DNA of 28,427 nucleotides from VRUE01 sp035554595 (GTDB lineage: Bacteria > Actinomycetota > Thermoleophilia > Solirubrobacterales > 70-9): NCBI GenBank assembly GCA_035554595.1, contig DATMIH010000207.1, positions 1 through 28,427 of the forward strand, written 5' to 3'. The translations under genes and the position numbers were made by a program. Shown here piece after piece: positions 14,443 through 22,938 of this stretch. A model generated the notes under the pieces. It made no database searches, was not told the origin of the DNA, and was given only the letters and a program-made list of their open reading frames with translations. Each line of letters opens with the position of its first letter. Position 1 is the stretch's first letter.

Positions 14443-16314
14443 TCAGGCCGCGGAGGACTCTTCCCAAGCTCCGTAGAGCCGCGAGTACGGGCCCCCGGCC
14501 TCGATCAGCTCGTCATGCGTGCCGGCCTCGGCGATTTGCCCGTGTTCTAGTACGACGATCTTGCCGGCGCGGCGGATCGTCGAGAGGCGGTGGGCAATCA
14601 CGATCGCGGTGCGGCCGGCGAGCAGGCGGTTGAGGCCTTTCTCGATCGTTTTCTCGGTCCGCACGTCGACGTTGGAGGTCGCCTCGTCGAGGATCAGGAT
14701 GCGCGGCTCGGCGAGCAGGGCGCGGGCGAAGGCGACTAGTTGGCGCTGGCCGGCCGAGAGCTGCACGCCGCGCTCTCCGACCTCGGTCTCGATCCCCTCC
14801 GGCAGGGCGGTGATGAACCCGGTTGCGCCGACCGCCGCTGCCGCGTCTTCGATCTCCTCCAGCGACGCCTCGGGCCGGCCGAAGGCGATGTTCTCGCGCA
14901 CGCTGCCGGAGAAGAGGAAGCCCTCCTGCGGCACGATCCCGAGCTGACGCCGCAGCGCCAGCTGCTGCACGCCCGCCAGGTCATGACCGTCGACCAGCAC
15001 CTTGCCCCGCTGAGGGTCATAGAACCGCGCGACCAGCTTGGCGAAGGTCGACTTGCCGGCCCCCGTCGTCCCCACTAGCGCCAGCGTCTGCCCCGCCGGC
15101 ACATGCAGGTCAATCCCCCGCATCGCCCACTCGACGCCGCTTTCCCCAGGCTGAGCTTGAGGTTTGTCTTCCCCTGAGGCCCGATTAGCCTCAAGCTCAG
15201 CATCGTCGGCGTAAGAGAACCAGACTCCCTGCATCTCGATCTCACCGCGCAGCGTGCCGGGATCGATCGCGCCCTCGGCGTCGACCATGTCGGGCGCGGT
15301 GTCGAGCAGGTCGAAGATCTTGTCCAGCGCCGCCATCCCCTGCTGGTAGGTCGTGTAGAGCTGGGAGAGCTGCTGGATCGGTTCGAAGAAGACGGTCAGG
15401 TAGCCGACGAAGGCGATGATCGTGCCGATCTGGATCGCGCCGTCGATCGTCTGGGTGCCGCCGTAGAGCAGGATCGCCGCGGTGCCGACCGAGGCCAGCA
15501 GTTCGACACCCGGGAAGTAGGAGGCGTTGAGGAAGACCGTGCGCATGTTGGCCGCCCGGTTGGCCTCGTTGAGCTCGGTCATCGCGTCCACGTGGCGCGG
15601 CTCCTGGCCGAAGCTGCGCACCACCCGCACGCCGCTCAGAGTCTCCTGCAGGTAGCCGGTGATTGCCCCGATCCGCTCGCGGGTTTCGCGGTAGGCGCCG
15701 TGGGAGACGATGCGGAAGACGATGCTGGCGGCGGCGATCAGCGGGAAGGTGATGAAGGTGACCAGGGCCAGCTTGAAATCGAGCACGAGCAAGATCACGA
15801 CCACGCCGACCAGGGTCAGCACGCTGGAGAACATCGTCACCACGCCGTCGGTGACGAGCTGGTTGAGCGCCTCGATGTCGTTGGTCATGCGGCTGATCAG
15901 CACGCCCGGGCTGCGCCGGGTGAAGAAGCCGATCGACATTGTCTGCAGGTGCGAGAAGACCCGCTCGCGCAGGTCCTGCAGGGCGCGCGTGCCGACCCAG
16001 CCCACGAGGTAGGTCTGCAGGTAGGTCGCCGCTGCGTAGAGTGTGGCCACGACGACGAAGGCGGCGACGATCCAGTCGAGGGCGGAGATGTCGCCGGTTT
16101 CAATGCCGTTGTCGACCGCCAAGCCGGCGAGGGCGGGGGGAGCGAGACCCGCCCCGGTTGCCACCAGCAGGGCAACGAACATCAGCGCCACCTTGCCACG
16201 GTAGGGCCGCAGCAGACCGATCATCCAGCGCACCTTGCGAGCGCGCTGGTCCTGGCCGCGCAGCAGTCGCCAGACGTCCCGGAAGAGCAGCCAAATATCT
16301 CGCAGCCGGCTCAT
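14443..16314 (-). CDS. ABC exporter half-transporter, catalytically canonical ATPase subunit
   Basis: A 623-residue type IV (B-family) exporter half: six transmembrane helices in residues ~40-310 and one nucleotide-binding domain. Walker A is GTTGAGKS (415-422), the Q-loop is VPQEGFLF (Gln463), Walker B is ILILDE with catalytic Glu544, and the switch His575 is in IAHRLS. The signature is LSAGQ (519-523) in place of LSGGQ. An extra ~25-residue charged linker (ELEANRASGEDKPQAQPG) lies between the A-loop aromatic (FSY) and Walker A; its DNA contains a perfect inverted repeat. ATG 16314 is chosen, with TTG 16323 possible. It is the second gene of a two-gene minus-strand operon, 79 bases after its partner, and the pair should form a heterodimeric multidrug/lipid-type exporter. 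The substrate is unknown. Confidence 0.88.
   Translation of the reverse strand: MSRLRDIWLLFRDVWRLLRGQDQRARKVRWMIGLLRPYRGKVALMFVALLVATGAGLAPPALAGLAVDNGIETGDISALDWIVAAFVVVATLYAAATYLQTYLVGWVGTRALQDLRERVFSHLQTMSIGFFTRRSPGVLISRMTNDIEALNQLVTDGVVTMFSSVLTLVGVVVILLVLDFKLALVTFITFPLIAAASIVFRIVSHGAYRETRERIGAITGYLQETLSGVRVVRSFGQEPRHVDAMTELNEANRAANMRTVFLNASYFPGVELLASVGTAAILLYGGTQTIDGAIQIGTIIAFVGYLTVFFEPIQQLSQLYTTYQQGMAALDKIFDLLDTAPDMVDAEGAIDPGTLRGEIEMQGVWFSYADDAELEANRASGEDKPQAQPGESGVEWAMRGIDLHVPAGQTLALVGTTGAGKSTFAKLVARFYDPQRGKVLVDGHDLAGVQQLALRRQLGIVPQEGFLFSGSVRENIAFGRPEASLEEIEDAAAAVGATGFITALPEGIETEVGERGVQLSAGQRQLVAFARALLAEPRILILDEATSNVDVRTEKTIEKGLNRLLAGRTAIVIAHRLSTIRRAGKIVVLEHGQIAEAGTHDELIEAGGPYSRLYGAWEESSAA
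15150..15201 (-). repeat. Intragenic perfect 13-bp inverted repeat in an ABC gene
   Basis: Positions 15150-15162 (GCTGAGCTTGAGG) and 15189-15201 are exact reverse complements, 26 bases apart, inside the ATPase-domain linker. They encode AELEA and QAQP in frame. The partner gene has a different 13-bp inverted repeat at the equivalent protein position (17124-17161). Confidence 0.8.
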
Positions 16315-16344
16315 GCCCGCCAACCCCCGTGGCGCGCCCGACCG

Positions 16345-16391
16345 TTCCGGTGCGCTTTATGTGGGCATACGCCATAAAAGGCGCACCGGAA
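16345..16391 (-). other. Intercistronic hairpin between the two ABC genes
   Basis: Positions 16345-16355 and 16381-16391 are a perfect 11-bp inverted repeat. The inner part TTTATG (16356-16361) can pair with CATAAA (16373-16378), leaving a two-base bulge. It begins three bases after the stop of the upstream ABC gene on the minus strand and lies before the start of the downstream one. It could attenuate transcription or protect the upstream message, giving unequal subunit expression. There is no T-run typical of a full terminator. Confidence 0.7.
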
Positions 16392-16393
16392 GC

Positions 16394-18211
16394 TCACAGT
16401 CGCGCCACCTCCTCGCGCTGCTCGAGGTCGTGCTGGAGGAAGACCGAGTCGGCGAGGCCGTGCTCGGCGATCTCGCGGTAGAAGCCGCAGCCTTCGAGCA
16501 GCTCGGCGTGGGTGCCGCGGTCGACGATGTGCCCGCCGTCCATCACGATCACCTCGTCGGCAAGGGAGACAGTCGAGAGGCGGTGGGCGATGATGAAGGT
16601 CGTTCGCCCCTCCATCACCTCGCGCAGGCCGGACTTGATCGCGCCCTCGGTGGTCGCGTCGACCGACGAGGTGGCGTCGTCGAGGATCAGGACGCGGGGA
16701 TCGGCCAGCAGCGCCCGCGCGATCGCCACCCGCTGTCGCTGTCCGCCCGAGAGGGTCAAGCCGCGCTCGCCGACCACGGTGTCGTAGCCGGCGGGCAGTT
16801 CCTCGATGAAGCCGGCCGCCTGGGCGCGCCGGGCCGCGGCTTCGATCTCCTCGCGCGGCGCGTCGGAGCGCGGGTAGGCGATGTTCTCGGCGACGCTGGC
16901 GCTGAAGAGGAAGCTCTCGTCGCTGACGAAGGCGATCTCTCGCCGCAGCGACTCGACCTCGACCGAGCGCACGTCGGCGCCATCGACGAGCACCGAGCCC
17001 TCGCTTGGGTCATAGAGGCGCGCGATCAGCGCCACCAGGCTGGTCTTGCCTGAGCCCGACGGCCCGACCAGCGCCACCGTGCTCCCCGCTGCGATCTCGA
17101 AGTCAATCTCGCTCAGCGCCGAAGCGAGAGTTGACCCACCTGGGGTGTGGTCAACTCTCGCCTCGTCGGCGCGGCCGCCGTCATAGCGCAGCGTCACGCC
17201 CTCCATCCGCACGCTGCCCCCGCCGACAGGCAACGGCGGCGCCCCCGGCGGGCTCGCGATCTCCGGCTCGCGGTCGAGGATCTCGAACAGGCGGTTGCCG
17301 GACGCGATCGCCCGCTGCGCCATCCCCATCGCCACGCCGAGCATCCGCATCGGACCGGCGAGGATCACCAGGTAGGTGTAGAAGGCGGTGAAGTTGCCGA
17401 GGTCGAGCGTTTTGTCGATCACCATGCGCCCGCCGATCAGCAGCACCAGCGCGATTCCCATCTGCGGCAGCAGCCCGATCAGCGGCGAGAAGAAGGCCTG
17501 CAGCTTGGTCGAGTAGATGCTCTGGTCGAAGACCCGCGAGACAGCGCGCTGGAAGCGGTGCAGCTGGTATTCCTCGCGGGCGAAGGCCTTGACGATGCGG
17601 ATCCCGGAGATGTTCTCCTCGGCCTCCGCGGTCAGCTCGGCGATCCGCTGCTGCACCTCCTGCTGGGCCGGCCGCGAGACCCGGTTGTAGCGCGAGGCAG
17701 TGAAGACGATCAGCGGCGCAGGAATCAGCGCGATCAGCGCCAGCAGCGGGTTGATCACGACCATCACGATCGTGACCAGGGTGATCGTCAGCAGGTTTTG
17801 GGTGATGAAGATCAGGCCGTAGCCGAGGAAAAAGCGGATCGCCTGCAGGTCGACCGTTGCCCGCGACATCAGCTGCCCGGTCTGCTGCCCGTCGAAGAAG
17901 CCGAGCTCGAGCCGCTGCAGGTGGGCGTAGAAGAGCTGGCGCAGGTCGAATTCGACCGCCAGCGAGACCCGGCCGGCGACCAGGCGCCGCACCACGGTCA
18001 GGCCCAGCCGCAGGATCCCGGCGCCGACGATCGCCAGCGCCAGCGGCAAGAGGTCAGGCTTATCGCCGTCCTGGATCGCGTTGACGGCGCGCCCGATCAA
18101 CCACGGAATCAGCACCGTCATCCCCATCGCCGCCCAGGCAAATGCCAGGGATCCCCAGAGCTGGCGGCGGTAGGGCCGCAAAAAGCCCATCAAACGACGG
18201 TAAGTGCGCAC
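16394..18211 (-). CDS. ABC exporter half-transporter, degenerate ATPase subunit
   Basis: A 605-residue B-family exporter half: six transmembrane helices (~residues 18-300) and one nucleotide-binding domain. Walker A GPSGSGKT (383-390) and signature LSGGQ (487-491) are intact. The base after Walker B is Asp512 (VLILDDATSSVD) in place of catalytic Glu, and the Q-loop reads FVSDESFLF with Asp431 where Gln is usual. This matches the degenerate subunit of heterodimeric exporters such as TM287/288. A linker insertion (GGRADEARVDHTPGGS) follows the A-loop Tyr, with an inverted repeat in its DNA. GTG 18211 has GGAG four bases upstream and a TATAGT element 8 bases upstream, so a very short or absent leader is possible. 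It is the promoter-proximal gene of the pair. Confidence 0.88.
   Translation of the reverse strand: MRTYRRLMGFLRPYRRQLWGSLAFAWAAMGMTVLIPWLIGRAVNAIQDGDKPDLLPLALAIVGAGILRLGLTVVRRLVAGRVSLAVEFDLRQLFYAHLQRLELGFFDGQQTGQLMSRATVDLQAIRFFLGYGLIFITQNLLTITLVTIVMVVINPLLALIALIPAPLIVFTASRYNRVSRPAQQEVQQRIAELTAEAEENISGIRIVKAFAREEYQLHRFQRAVSRVFDQSIYSTKLQAFFSPLIGLLPQMGIALVLLIGGRMVIDKTLDLGNFTAFYTYLVILAGPMRMLGVAMGMAQRAIASGNRLFEILDREPEIASPPGAPPLPVGGGSVRMEGVTLRYDGGRADEARVDHTPGGSTLASALSEIDFEIAAGSTVALVGPSGSGKTSLVALIARLYDPSEGSVLVDGADVRSVEVESLRREIAFVSDESFLFSASVAENIAYPRSDAPREEIEAAARRAQAAGFIEELPAGYDTVVGERGLTLSGGQRQRVAIARALLADPRVLILDDATSSVDATTEGAIKSGLREVMEGRTTFIIAHRLSTVSLADEVIVMDGGHIVDRGTHAELLEGCGFYREIAEHGLADSVFLQHDLEQREEVARL
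17124..17161 (-). repeat. Intragenic perfect 13-bp inverted repeat in the partner ABC gene
   Basis: Positions 17124-17136 (GCGAGAGTTGACC) and 17149-17161 are exact reverse complements separated by 12 bases. They encode ARVD and STLA within the linker insertion between the A-loop and Walker A. Its sequence is unrelated to the repeat at 15150-15201 but it occupies the same place in the homologous domain. Confidence 0.8.
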
Positions 18212-18216
18212 GGCAC

Positions 18217-18234
18217 TCCACTATACAAAGTGAA
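18217..18234 (-). promoter_or_regulatory. Candidate promoter/operator of the ABC exporter operon
   Basis: On the minus strand, TTCACT-TTGTAT-AGTGGA is a near-perfect inverted repeat (5 of 6 pairs) just upstream of GTG 18211. It contains TATAGT (18220-18225), a good -10 hexamer that would place the transcription start within a few bases of the start codon. Local dyads like this overlap promoters of many exporters controlled by PadR/MarR/TetR repressors. No -35 hexamer is convincing and no regulator gene is adjacent. Confidence 0.4.
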
Positions 18235-18332
18235 GTATTGGCCGATGCCAGGCGACGCCTCCTCCGCTCCCGCGCGGTCGCGCTAATAGACACCGGCGAT
18301 CTCGCGCCCGCGCTCCCGCGTCCGGGGGCGCC

Positions 18333-18968
18333 TTAGCCGAAAGCCGCGGCCTTGGCGCTTGGGACCTTACCGTTGATGCACTTGGGCCCGTGGCCGGGCT
18401 TCGGCAGGATCTGGAAGTTGGTCACTGCGTGGAAGGGCGTGGTCGAGCCATCGTTCTGGGCGAGGGTGATCACCAGGCGGTAGAAACCGGGGGGGAGGGC
18501 GTGGTAATAGATCTCCGGCCGCGTCGCCGGTGAGTAGCTGCCGGCCGAGTCGATGCGTTCGGCGAGCGCGCCGTTGGGACCGGAGTACTCGGCGAAGTCG
18601 AAGGAGCGCCCGATCAGGCGGCCGTTGCCGAAGGGGCTGTTGATCGCCCGTTCCAGCTTGGCCGGGTAGACACAGTCGGGGACGCGGTTGAGGGCGAAGC
18701 GGATGTGACCCTCGTGCAGCTGCGGTTCGCCGCCGAAGTGGTGCGGCGCTAGCTGGAAGTTGCGAATTTTGACCTTGACCACCACCGAGTGGCTGGTCTG
18801 TCGCGCGCCGCTGCGCGGCGAGATCACGCTCACCGTCGGCTCGCCTGGGATTTCCGGCAGCGCCGCCTGGGCGCGGCTGTCTTCCTTGCCGCCGCCCAGC
18901 GCCAGCACGGCAGCGACGACTATGGCGGCAACGGCAATGACTATGAAAGCGGCGCTTCGCGTCTTCAC
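18333..18968 (-). CDS. Membrane-anchored exported protein of unknown function
   Basis: A 211-residue protein with an N-terminal anchor or signal (MKTRSAAFIVIAVAAIVVAA, then VLALGGG) and an extracytoplasmic domain. That domain begins with a beta-rich segment (PTVSVISPRSGARQTSHSVV pattern) and contains NFQLAPHHFGG, LHEGHIRFALN and a final LPPGFYRLVITLAQNDG strand pair. The His-rich HH/HEGH motifs and the 'LPPG-Y-L-V-L-NDG' ending recall small exported Ig-like or DUF4399-like domains that may bind a metal, but I cannot assign a family. GTG 18968 is the start. It is divergently arranged two bases from the next frame at 18971 and lies upstream of the ABC genes on the same strand, 121 bases away. 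Confidence 0.65.
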   Translation of the reverse strand: MKTRSAAFIVIAVAAIVVAAVLALGGGKEDSRAQAALPEIPGEPTVSVISPRSGARQTSHSVVVKVKIRNFQLAPHHFGGEPQLHEGHIRFALNRVPDCVYPAKLERAINSPFGNGRLIGRSFDFAEYSGPNGALAERIDSAGSYSPATRPEIYYHALPPGFYRLVITLAQNDGSTTPFHAVTNFQILPKPGHGPKCINGKVPSAKAAAFG

Positions 18969-18970
18969 GA

Positions 18971-21466
18971 TTGGCGGGAACCTTAAGCGAGCGCCGTAAC
19001 GTAGAGAGCTTGCTCACACGCGCAGGGACCCTCATCGCCGCGGCGCTCGCCTCGCTCGCGCTTATCGCCCCAACCGCCGCAGCCGCCGGCCTGGCCGATC
19101 ACGTCCACGTCTTCGCCGGCACCAGGCCCGGTCACGACACCTTCGGCGGCGGTCACAACTTCCCCGGCGCGGCGGCGCCCTTCGGCATGGTCCAGTGGAG
19201 CCCCGACACGACCCCGGCCGATCGCAACGGCCGCGCTGGCTATGACTACCGCGACTCCCACATCAAGGGCTTCGGCATCACCCACCTCTCCGGCGCCGGC
19301 TGTTCCCTTTACGGCGACTTTCCCTTCCTGCCGACGACCGAGCCGATCGACGCCTCACCCGCGGCCGAAGGTGCCTCGCTCGACGGCCGCTTCCAGCCCG
19401 GCTTCTCCCACGGCGAGGAGAGCGGTCGGCCGGGCTACTACTCGGTCCGCCTCAACCCTGTTCGCGGCGGCGCAATCGAGACCGAGCTGACCGCGACCAC
19501 CCGCACCGGAATGGCGCGCTTCACCTTTCCCCGCAATCCGCACGCCAGCGTCCTGATCAACGCCGGCGGCAGCGCCCAACCCGACGACTTCGCCGCGGTC
19601 AACATCGATCCCGCCAATCGCGAGATCGACGGCACCGCCTCCAGCGGCCTCTTCTGCGGCCAGCGACCGCGCTACCGGGTCTACATCGCCGCCGTCTTCA
19701 ACCGCGGCTTCAGCGCCTACGGAACCTGGGAAGAAGACAAGCTGAACCCGGGCGAGACCGCGGCGAGCGACAGCCAGGCGCCCCCGACCAACCCGAAGAC
19801 CAGCGCTGATGCCGGCGCCTACGCCAGCTTCGACACCCGCCACAACCGCACCGTCACCGCCCGCGTCGGCGTCTCCTTCGTCAGCGTCGAGGACGCTCGC
19901 GCCAACCTCGCAGCCGAAAACCCCGGCCACGGCTTCAGTGCCGTTGCCAGGGAAACCGAAGGGCGCTGGAACAGCTGGCTGGGCCAGATCCGCGTCCGCG
20001 GCGGCCCGCCGCGCCTGCTCGACACCTTCTACACGGCGCTCTACCACGTCGGTCTGGCGCCGCGCACCTTCAGCGACGTCGGCGGCGCCTATATCGGCAT
20101 GGACGGCCTGCTGCACCGGGCCGAGGGCCGCACCCAGTACGCCGATTTCTCCGGCTGGGACACCTACCGCACCCAGATCCAGCTGCTCTCGATCCTCGCT
20201 CCCAAACGCGCCAGTGAGATGGTCCGCTCCCTGCTCGCCGACGCCGCCGAGAGCGGCTGCCTGCCGCGCTGGCCCTACGCCAACGGCCAGAGCATGACCA
20301 TGGTCGGCGACTCGGCCGACCCACTGATCGCCTCAGCCGCCGCGTTCGGCGCCCAAGCCTTCGACCGCGGGGCCGCGCTCGCCGCGATGCTGCGCGGCGC
20401 CGACGGCGAATGCCGCAGCGCCAACGGCGAATACCTCGAGCGCCAGGGGCTGGCGCCGTACCTCGCCCACGGCTACGTGCCCTTCGACCTCGACACCAAC
20501 GACCGCAACGCCAACTCGATCTACGGCAGCCCTGACGACGTCTGGGGCTCGGCCGCGACCTCGCTCGAGTACACGGTCGACGATTTCGCCATCGCCCAGT
20601 TCGCCGCTCGCGAGCTTGGTGACGGCGGGAGCTACCGCCGGTTTATGCAGCGTTCAGGCAACTGGCGCAAGCTCTTCGACCGCCACAGCAAGATGATCGA
20701 GCCACGCTACGAAAACGGTGCTTTTCCAGCCAATTACGACAATCTCGGCGGCGGCGGTTTTGTCGAGGGGGACTCCGCCCAGTACAGCTGGGCGGTGCCG
20801 CACGACCCCGCTGGCCTCTTTCGCCTGATGGGCGGCCGTGGCAAGGCCGCTAAGCGCCTCGGCCGCTTCCTGCGCAAGCTCAACGCCGGCCCCGGCGGCA
20901 CCCACGTCGATCACGCCCTGCTCGGCAACGAGCCCACCCTGCAGGTTCCCTGGCTCTATGACTGGCTGCGCCGTCCCTACGGCACCCAGGCCGCGGTCCG
21001 GCGCGGCCTCCGCCTCTACAGCCCCTCGCCCTCCGGCTACCCCGGCAACGACGACCTCGGCACGCTCTCGGCCTGGTACGTCTTCGGCGCGCTCGGGCTC
21101 TACCCCGAGGTGCCGGGCGTCGGCGTGCTCGCGGTTGGCAGCCCCCTGTTCGGGCACGCCTCGGTCGCCCTGGCTAACGGCCGCCGGCTGACGATCGCCG
21201 CCACCGCGCGGGAAACGCGGGGGAAGGGGAAGAAAAAGCACACCACCGCCCTCAGCCCGAGCCGCGCCCCATACATAAGCGCCCTTCGCATCAACGATCA
21301 CCGCACGAGCAAACCCTGGACCACCTGGTGCGCGCTCTCGCGCGGCGCCAACCTGGCCTTCGAGCTCTCACCCCACCCGAACCGCAAGTGGGGCAGCTCC
21401 GCCGCTGCGGCGCCGCCCTCCTTCGGCCCCGGTCGCGCGATGCCGAAAGACGCCTGCACGCCTTGA
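18971..21466 (+). CDS. Glycoside hydrolase family 92 alpha-mannosidase, secreted
   Basis: An exported protein of up to 831 residues. The signal sequence (LLTRAGTLIAAALASLALIA, then PTAAAAG) is followed by the GH92 N-terminal domain: HVHVFAGTRPGHDTFGGGHN, FPGAAAPFGMVQWSPDT, and GFGITHLSGAGC. The catalytic (alpha/alpha)6 domain has FSGWDTYRTQIQLLSIL, EGDSAQYSWAVPHD near residue 598 (candidate general acid Glu), GNEPTLQVPWLYDW, and GNDDLGTLSAWYVFGALGLYP near residue 692 (candidate base Asp residues). GH92 enzymes are calcium-dependent inverting exo-alpha-mannosidases acting mainly on alpha-1,2 and related linkages. No ATG or GTG start is available; TTG 18971 and TTG 19010 are candidates, and 19010 gives a more normal signal peptide and leaves 41 bases to the divergent gene. 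Its stop overlaps the next gene's TTG start. Confidence 0.88.
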   Translation: MAGTLSERRNVESLLTRAGTLIAAALASLALIAPTAAAAGLADHVHVFAGTRPGHDTFGGGHNFPGAAAPFGMVQWSPDTTPADRNGRAGYDYRDSHIKGFGITHLSGAGCSLYGDFPFLPTTEPIDASPAAEGASLDGRFQPGFSHGEESGRPGYYSVRLNPVRGGAIETELTATTRTGMARFTFPRNPHASVLINAGGSAQPDDFAAVNIDPANREIDGTASSGLFCGQRPRYRVYIAAVFNRGFSAYGTWEEDKLNPGETAASDSQAPPTNPKTSADAGAYASFDTRHNRTVTARVGVSFVSVEDARANLAAENPGHGFSAVARETEGRWNSWLGQIRVRGGPPRLLDTFYTALYHVGLAPRTFSDVGGAYIGMDGLLHRAEGRTQYADFSGWDTYRTQIQLLSILAPKRASEMVRSLLADAAESGCLPRWPYANGQSMTMVGDSADPLIASAAAFGAQAFDRGAALAAMLRGADGECRSANGEYLERQGLAPYLAHGYVPFDLDTNDRNANSIYGSPDDVWGSAATSLEYTVDDFAIAQFAARELGDGGSYRRFMQRSGNWRKLFDRHSKMIEPRYENGAFPANYDNLGGGGFVEGDSAQYSWAVPHDPAGLFRLMGGRGKAAKRLGRFLRKLNAGPGGTHVDHALLGNEPTLQVPWLYDWLRRPYGTQAAVRRGLRLYSPSPSGYPGNDDLGTLSAWYVFGALGLYPEVPGVGVLAVGSPLFGHASVALANGRRLTIAATARETRGKGKKKHTTALSPSRAPYISALRINDHRTSKPWTTWCALSRGANLAFELSPHPNRKWGSSAAAAPPSFGPGRAMPKDACTP

Positions 21467-22938
21467 CCCTCACGCCCAGCCGTAACGGGGCCCTCTGGGC
21501 CCTGGCGCTCCTCACTGCGCTTGGCGCGGCGATGCGCTTCGCCAGCCTCGACGTGCAGAGCTACCACCACGACGAGGTGATCACGGCGCTGCGGGTGATC
21601 CCCGGCAGCTTCACCGACATGCTGCACGCGGTCAAGAACAGCGAGTCCAACCCGCCGCTCTATTACGTGCTCGCCTGGGGCTGGGCGAAGGCCTTCGGCA
21701 CCCACGAGGTCGGCCTGCGCTCGCTCTCGGCCCTGCTCGGCACCGCCACAATCCCGCTCGCCTACTGCATCGGTGCCGAGCTGGCTCACCGCCGCGCCGG
21801 CCTGATCGCCGCCGCCCTCCTCGCCGTCAACCCGATGCTGATCTGGTACTCGCAGGAGGCCCGCTCCTACGCCCTGCTGGTCTTCTTCTCTGCGGCCTCG
21901 CTGCTCTTCTTCGTCCGCGCCCTGCGCACCCGCGGCGCCCGCGACCTTGCCCTCTGGGCGCTCGCCTCGGCGCTCGCCCTCTGCAGTCACTACTTCGCCG
22001 TCTTCGCCGTTGCGATCGAGGCGCTCTGGCTGCTGATCGCCCTGCGCGGTCGCTGGCGCGTCGTCTTCCCGGCGCTTGCCGCCGTCGGTCTTGTCGGCCT
22101 CGCCCTCGTCCCCCTGATCTCGGCCCAGGTCAACCCGACCCACATCGGCTGGATCGAAGAAAGCCTGCTCTCCACCCGCTTCTTCCAGACCGGCGTCAGC
22201 TTCCTGGTCGGCGAAACGGGCCACGTGATCGCCGAGTCCCCGCGCGAGCGCTACGCCCTGCTGCCCGCGGTTCTCTTCGCCATGGCGCTGCTCCTCGTCG
22301 CTTTCCGCGGCACCCGCCGCGAGCGCCGCGGCGCCCTGATCGGCTTGGTCTTGGGATCGGGCGTGGCCCTCCTGGCCCTCCTCGCCGCCCTCGCCGGCAA
22401 GGACTACGTGGTCGAGCGCAACCTGCTGCCCGCCCTGGTGCCGCTGGCGATCGCCGCCTCGCTCGGCTTCGCTGCCGACCGCGCCCGGCGCCTCGGCCTG
22501 CTGCTCGCGGTTGCCCTCTGCGCCTACTGGATCGCCTTCGGCGTGCACGTCACCCAGACGCCCAACCTGCAGCGCCCCGACTTCCGCGGCATCACCGAAG
22601 AACTGGGCCCGTCGCGCGGGCCGCGGGCGATCGTCACTTGGAAGCTCGCCGCCGACCCGGTGCGCTTCTACCTGCACGAACACGCGCAGCGCATTTACAG
22701 TGGTGATTGGCAGCTGCGCACGATCGACGTGATCAGCAAGTCGCTCGAAGGCCGCGCCGTGACCGGCGTGCCACGTGTTTTCCACCCAGTAGCGCGGGTA
22801 AGGTTTGAGCGCCTCACGCTGACCCGCTACATGGCAAACCGCCCCCAGGACATCCCCTTCTACGAGCTGAAGCAGATCCACACTGGCTTCGGCTTCAACG
22901 CCGTCGTCGTCGACGGTGAGCAGCGGAGGCTGCCGTGA
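21463..22938 (+). CDS. GT-C fold glycosyltransferase (GT39/GT83, PMT/ArnT-like), membrane
   Basis: A 491-residue multi-pass membrane protein. After the first helix, the first extracytoplasmic loop carries the acidic motif YHHDEV (Asp37, Glu38), diagnostic of polyprenyl-phosphate-sugar-dependent transferases. Further landmarks are NPPLYYVLAWGW, GLRSLSALLGTATIPLAY and YSQEARSYALLVF. About ten more hydrophobic helices follow, then a ~120-residue extracytoplasmic C-terminal domain. Such enzymes transfer mannose or another sugar from a polyprenyl-phosphate donor to protein or cell-envelope glycan outside the membrane. TTG 21463 overlaps the GH92 stop by four bases (TTGA), implying coupling; the frame is open farther upstream to 21328 but that would overlap GH92 coding sequence. 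The product ends overlapping the GtrA start by four bases. Confidence 0.85.
   Translation: MTLTPSRNGALWALALLTALGAAMRFASLDVQSYHHDEVITALRVIPGSFTDMLHAVKNSESNPPLYYVLAWGWAKAFGTHEVGLRSLSALLGTATIPLAYCIGAELAHRRAGLIAAALLAVNPMLIWYSQEARSYALLVFFSAASLLFFVRALRTRGARDLALWALASALALCSHYFAVFAVAIEALWLLIALRGRWRVVFPALAAVGLVGLALVPLISAQVNPTHIGWIEESLLSTRFFQTGVSFLVGETGHVIAESPRERYALLPAVLFAMALLLVAFRGTRRERRGALIGLVLGSGVALLALLAALAGKDYVVERNLLPALVPLAIAASLGFAADRARRLGLLLAVALCAYWIAFGVHVTQTPNLQRPDFRGITEELGPSRGPRAIVTWKLAADPVRFYLHEHAQRIYSGDWQLRTIDVISKSLEGRAVTGVPRVFHPVARVRFERLTLTRYMANRPQDIPFYELKQIHTGFGFNAVVVDGEQRRLP

Noticed and set aside
21298..22881. 527-codon minus-strand frame opposite the glycosyltransferase
   Set aside because: It is low-complexity, rich in Gly/Glu/Asp/Arg, and mirrors the codon bias of the real gene. 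The plus strand has coherent membrane helices and family motifs.
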